This document shows positions 61,106-64,000 of a stretch of DNA of 64,000 nt, in pieces. Source of the DNA: Paramecium sonneborni (Eukaryota > Ciliophora > Oligohymenophorea > Peniculida > Parameciidae); the NCBI GenBank assembly GCA_905182985.1, contig CAJJDN010000071.1, positions 144,772-208,771 of the forward strand, given 5' to 3'. Position numbers and translations under genes: made by a program. The notes under the pieces were generated by a model. It saw only the letters and a program-made list of their open reading frames with translations. It did not search any database and had not been told where the DNA came from. Every line of letters starts with the position of its first letter. Position 1 is the first letter of the stretch.

Positions 61106-61919
61106 ATGGAAAATTAAGTATCAATATTTATACATTATTATCTATTTAGATCTACCTTAATACTTAAAATCATATTTATTATTCTTACATTTTTTATAAC
61201 TTCCATCATTTTCATTGATTTTATTTATATTGTTGGAAATGTTATTTAAAGACAAATTTTTAATTCGCTCAATGATTTAGCCATGAATTAATTTTAATTA
61301 TGTTCCATTAAAAATGATATATAAATATTAGACATGATTCAACGTCATCGAGATATATTCAATATCAACAAAAGGTTAATATGCAATCATACATTGATGT
61401 AGAATTATTCCATCAATAAATCTAGAAGCTTTTTAAAAATGTAGATGCAGTCATATTTGTAAGTGAATACTAAAATGGCCGCTTTCTCAAAAAATACCCA
61501 GAATACTCATATTTAAAATATTAGTTAAAGTACAACTCCTATAGAAGTTATCAATTCTTAATTAATCAAATTATTGATTTCTATGAAGAAAGGTATTTAT
61601 TTTTCATTTTAAATAGGATATCAACACTTCAATGGATTAATTCTGGTCTTAAAAATATAATTTAGATGTTAGAAAAAAATATTTGGAAATTAGTCTATTT
61701 TAAATAAAACCTTTCTCTATAAGCATTATGATCTCAATTACTTTAATTCTATTAATAAAATATCAATCGTTCGTAAAATAATGTCGATTATGCCGTAAAA
61801 AATGACCATTCCCATTCACATCCCAAAAAATCAAAGTAATTCATTCTAAAGAAAATAAAACATATATTAACGATTCATAAGTATTGATAACAGGGATTCT
61901 AGAAGAATTAAAGAATTGA
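61106..61919 (+). CDS. Membrane-anchored protein of unknown function
   Basis: ATG at 61106 (MENQVSIFIHYYLFRS), one strong TM segment (LILKIIFIILTFFITSIIFI), then a hydrophilic Asn/Gln/Ser-rich region (KNTQNTHIQNISQSTTPIEV). A 24-nt intron at 61593-61616 (in frame, GTATTT...AAATAG) is probable. A 16-nt intron at 61836-61851 (GTAATTCATTCTAAAG) moves the frame to a natural-looking end (NDSQVLITGILEELKN, TGA 61917-61919), giving about 257 aa. Without the last intron the frame would run on to 62263, overlapping the next gene. The N-terminus resembles single-pass sensor proteins but no domain is recognised. Confidence 0.45.
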
Positions 61920-62234
61920 TTATAAATTAGCTTTATTTAATTATCAAAAGATTTAATAAATATATATTTTTTATTAACCTCAAATATTTAATTGCATAAT
62001 TTTTAATTGCTTCAAACAATTATAAGTTTGATTTATCTACCACAATGTCTTATCAGTAATTGTCACTCTAGAATATGATTAAAATATTGTTTTTCCTTTC
62101 AAATTTTTAAATTCATATAGCAATTTTGGCTCATTACATTATTTTTCAAGTAATTCTTCAACCATCTACAAGTCTTAGAAATGATTATCATTACTTAAAC
62201 AAATATATACAAACAATAGTTATTTTATAATTAT

Positions 62235-62566
62235 TCAATTGTATATGTAAGTTTTTGAACTGATTTCTTTTCCACCAACTTATGATATGATTTTATACGT
62301 AACAGTCTGTTTTCCTTTTGGACAGGTCTAACAAGGTTTATCAGAGGCGTAATGAAAGTCTTTTTTTATTAATTTTTTTCTAAATTGTAGTATTAAAGTT
62401 TTTGCTGCTGCATATTTTAAGTTTAATTTTTAGGAAGCCTAATGTTAATTATATTGCTTACTTCTCTAATTTTTATTCCAGTTTAGAAGACTAATTGAAG
62501 TAAGGCTTGTTTTTGATTTTTCGAAATTTTAACATATTATCTTTTTTAAGTAGAAGTCCTAGTCAT
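62235..62566 (-). CDS. Small helix-turn-helix protein, related to the one at 6890-7506
   Basis: Two exons give 102 aa with a 23-nt intron at 62439-62461. The HTH-like part is NQKQALLQLVFQTGIKIREA then SQKLNLKYAAAKTLILQFRK. It shares spacing with the other protein in this window: a Q-rich lead, L-x-x-L-V/I, a Gly turn, A-x-x-L, Y-x-x-AK, and R-K. A CxxC (CQTCPKGK) follows. Possible relation to transposase or pipsqueak-type DNA-binding domains. It could be a small regulator or a domesticated transposon remnant; the function is unknown. Confidence 0.5.
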
Positions 62567-64000
62567 TCTATTGATATGATGTATAATATTTTATAAATTT
62601 TATACACCTTCTTATAATTTTATGATAAATAGGGGGGGGGAAAATAAATCATTTAATTAATATATATTAATCAATATAAGAATTATTTAATCATTAATTT
62701 GTAAAATGCAAAAAATTAAAAAATTATCAAATATATCGATTATTGATTAATATATGATTTTTTAATATTTAAACTGCATCTAAATTTTTTATATTAATAT
62801 CAAATTAATTTGGTTTCTATGTATAATGTCCTCAAATTTAATGCTTCATGTAGAGATGGAATAAATTATAAGCTAGCAATCCTAATTTGTTTTTAGTTAT
62901 GAGATTGCATTTTTTAATATTTTTAATATTTGTACACCATGAATTTTTATCATAGTTAAATTATTAGCATTTCTAATCCTTAATATTATCAAAAAGTCAA
63001 AAAATTTGCATATTTTGAAATAAGTCAAATTAGAAATGGTCACACTTATTTGATTTTATAAAATATATTATTTTTAGTTTTTTTTGTATATAAACAAACA
63101 AAGTCAATTTAAATAATATTCTTTTTCATTTACTTTCACTCCACCAGTTTAGGAAATAATGTTAATCGATTATTTGATTTTTTAAGCTTTTTTAATAAGA
63201 CAAGGTTTCTTGGATAAATATCTTATTGATGTTTTTATCTATCGTTATCTAAACTGAAGTATAATAGTTTTAGCGCTAGCATAATTTATGGAAAGCTTTT
63301 GTGCAGCCTAAAATTAAATAAATATATTACTTCTTTAATTTTGAATCCTTTTTGAAAGACTAGAGCTTTCAAAGCCTCTTTGTTTGATAAGGACATTTTA
63401 GAATATGGCCTTTTGTCTTATTGCTATTTTGACATCTTTTCTCAGTTTTTTACGTAATTTTAATAAATTCATCGAGAATAATTTTCTTTATCAATAATCT
63501 AGTCGAACTAAATCTTTTTACGAGAATAATTATAAATAAACACGTAATAATACGAAGTGTAAAAATTATACTCCTAAATTCGTCTCCTACATGAATAATC
63601 AATTCACTACAGTTAAAGGGTATAAAACGAGTTGTTTATTTTCAAATTTTTGATTAAAATTACTACAGTAATTAACTTTATTTTACATCATAAGTAAAGT
63701 TTGATATTACATTTTATCTAATATTTTGAAGGTCCTCTTTAATAGTTGTAATATTTATAAAATTGTATTATATTATAGTTTATTAAGGTTAAAGTTCTTT
63801 GTGAAAATTTTATAATGTAAAATTTAATCATAAATAATAGAATTCTCTATTTAGTAAAATGAAACAAAAATTTTATTTGTGATTATGAATTTTATTGTTT
63901 CCTAATTATTTTTTGGATTTGTTTAAGGAGTTTTAAATCTTTCCCTATTTATGTTCTTATTTAAAAAATTTTAAAGCACTTAAAATGGAGAGAGTTAAAA
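62567..64000. other. 1.4-kb AT-rich stretch without a recognisable gene
   Basis: It contains a run of nine G residues at 62632-62640, very unusual for this AT-rich DNA, and otherwise A/T-rich sequence with no frame of coding quality in the parts I inspected. A gene extending in from beyond 64000 cannot be excluded. Confidence 0.4.

Noticed and set aside
1..64000. CRISPR arrays, bacterial operons, rRNA genes, ciliate telomere repeats (C4A2-type)
   Set aside because: None seen. Base composition, code and introns are eukaryotic, and no CCCCAA/CCCAAA arrays occur at either end.
1..64000. Unexcised germline internal eliminated sequences (TA-bounded) as the cause of frame breaks
   Set aside because: Intact genes show no TA-bounded insertions, and the breaks in decayed genes are one- or two-base shifts or TGA substitutions, not inserted segments. 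A germline comparison would be needed to exclude it fully.

Overview
The window is nuclear DNA of a ciliate, most likely the macronuclear genome of a Paramecium species. It is very AT-rich. Almost every recognisable protein reads through TAA and TAG, which fall where the family has Gln, and ends only at TGA. Genes are interrupted by tiny introns, mostly 22-29 nt, that start with GT (usually GTA) and end with AG (usually TAG). Intergenic gaps are often under 100 bp. Standard-code ORF finding shows only fragments, so genes were read here with TAA/TAG = Gln and introns removed by hand. Exon boundaries are predictions from reading frame and splice-site consensus.

Left part (1-16.5 kb): a decayed casein-kinase-1-like gene, a small unknown gene, COQ9 (ubiquinone synthesis), SEC61 alpha (ER translocon), a frameshifted helix-turn-helix gene, a long decayed protein kinase gene, an intact VPS10/sortilin receptor, a gene-free stretch, and a decayed RRM RNA-binding gene. 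16.5-18.7 kb holds two apparently identical 1,108-bp blocks either side of a single N, which looks like an unmerged contig overlap. The blocks contain the 3' end of an exportin-7-like gene, which continues to 21.4 kb, and a small downstream gene.

Middle (22.5-42 kb): an HPt phosphotransfer protein, three unknown proteins, an EF-hand/PIP-kinase fusion, a kinase-like protein that has lost HRD and DFG, a TPR protein, an EF-hand protein, a cyclic-nucleotide-binding K+ channel with a zinc knuckle, a three-repeat Myb protein, a small unknown, a PUF6/Penguin-type protein and a RAP-domain protein.

Right (42-64 kb): a second single-N duplication (1,208 bp) over the 5' end of a long triple-PHD protein; then TRAPPC13, an MFS transporter, an E3 ligase joining RING/IBR and MYCBP2-like RING-Cys-relay modules, a GTPase-Hsp20 fusion, ALAD (haem synthesis), a multi-pass membrane protein, a PP2C phosphatase, two small unknowns and a second small helix-turn-helix protein. 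The last 1.4 kb shows no gene.

The genes are mostly housekeeping and signalling and do not form one pathway. Neighbours share themes only loosely: Ca2+/lipid signalling at 26-35 kb and RNA biology at 38-42 kb. The most novel content is in the fusion proteins (GTPase-Hsp20, RBR-RCR E3, EF-hand-PIPK), the zinc knuckle on the channel, and a set of candidate 16-nt introns.
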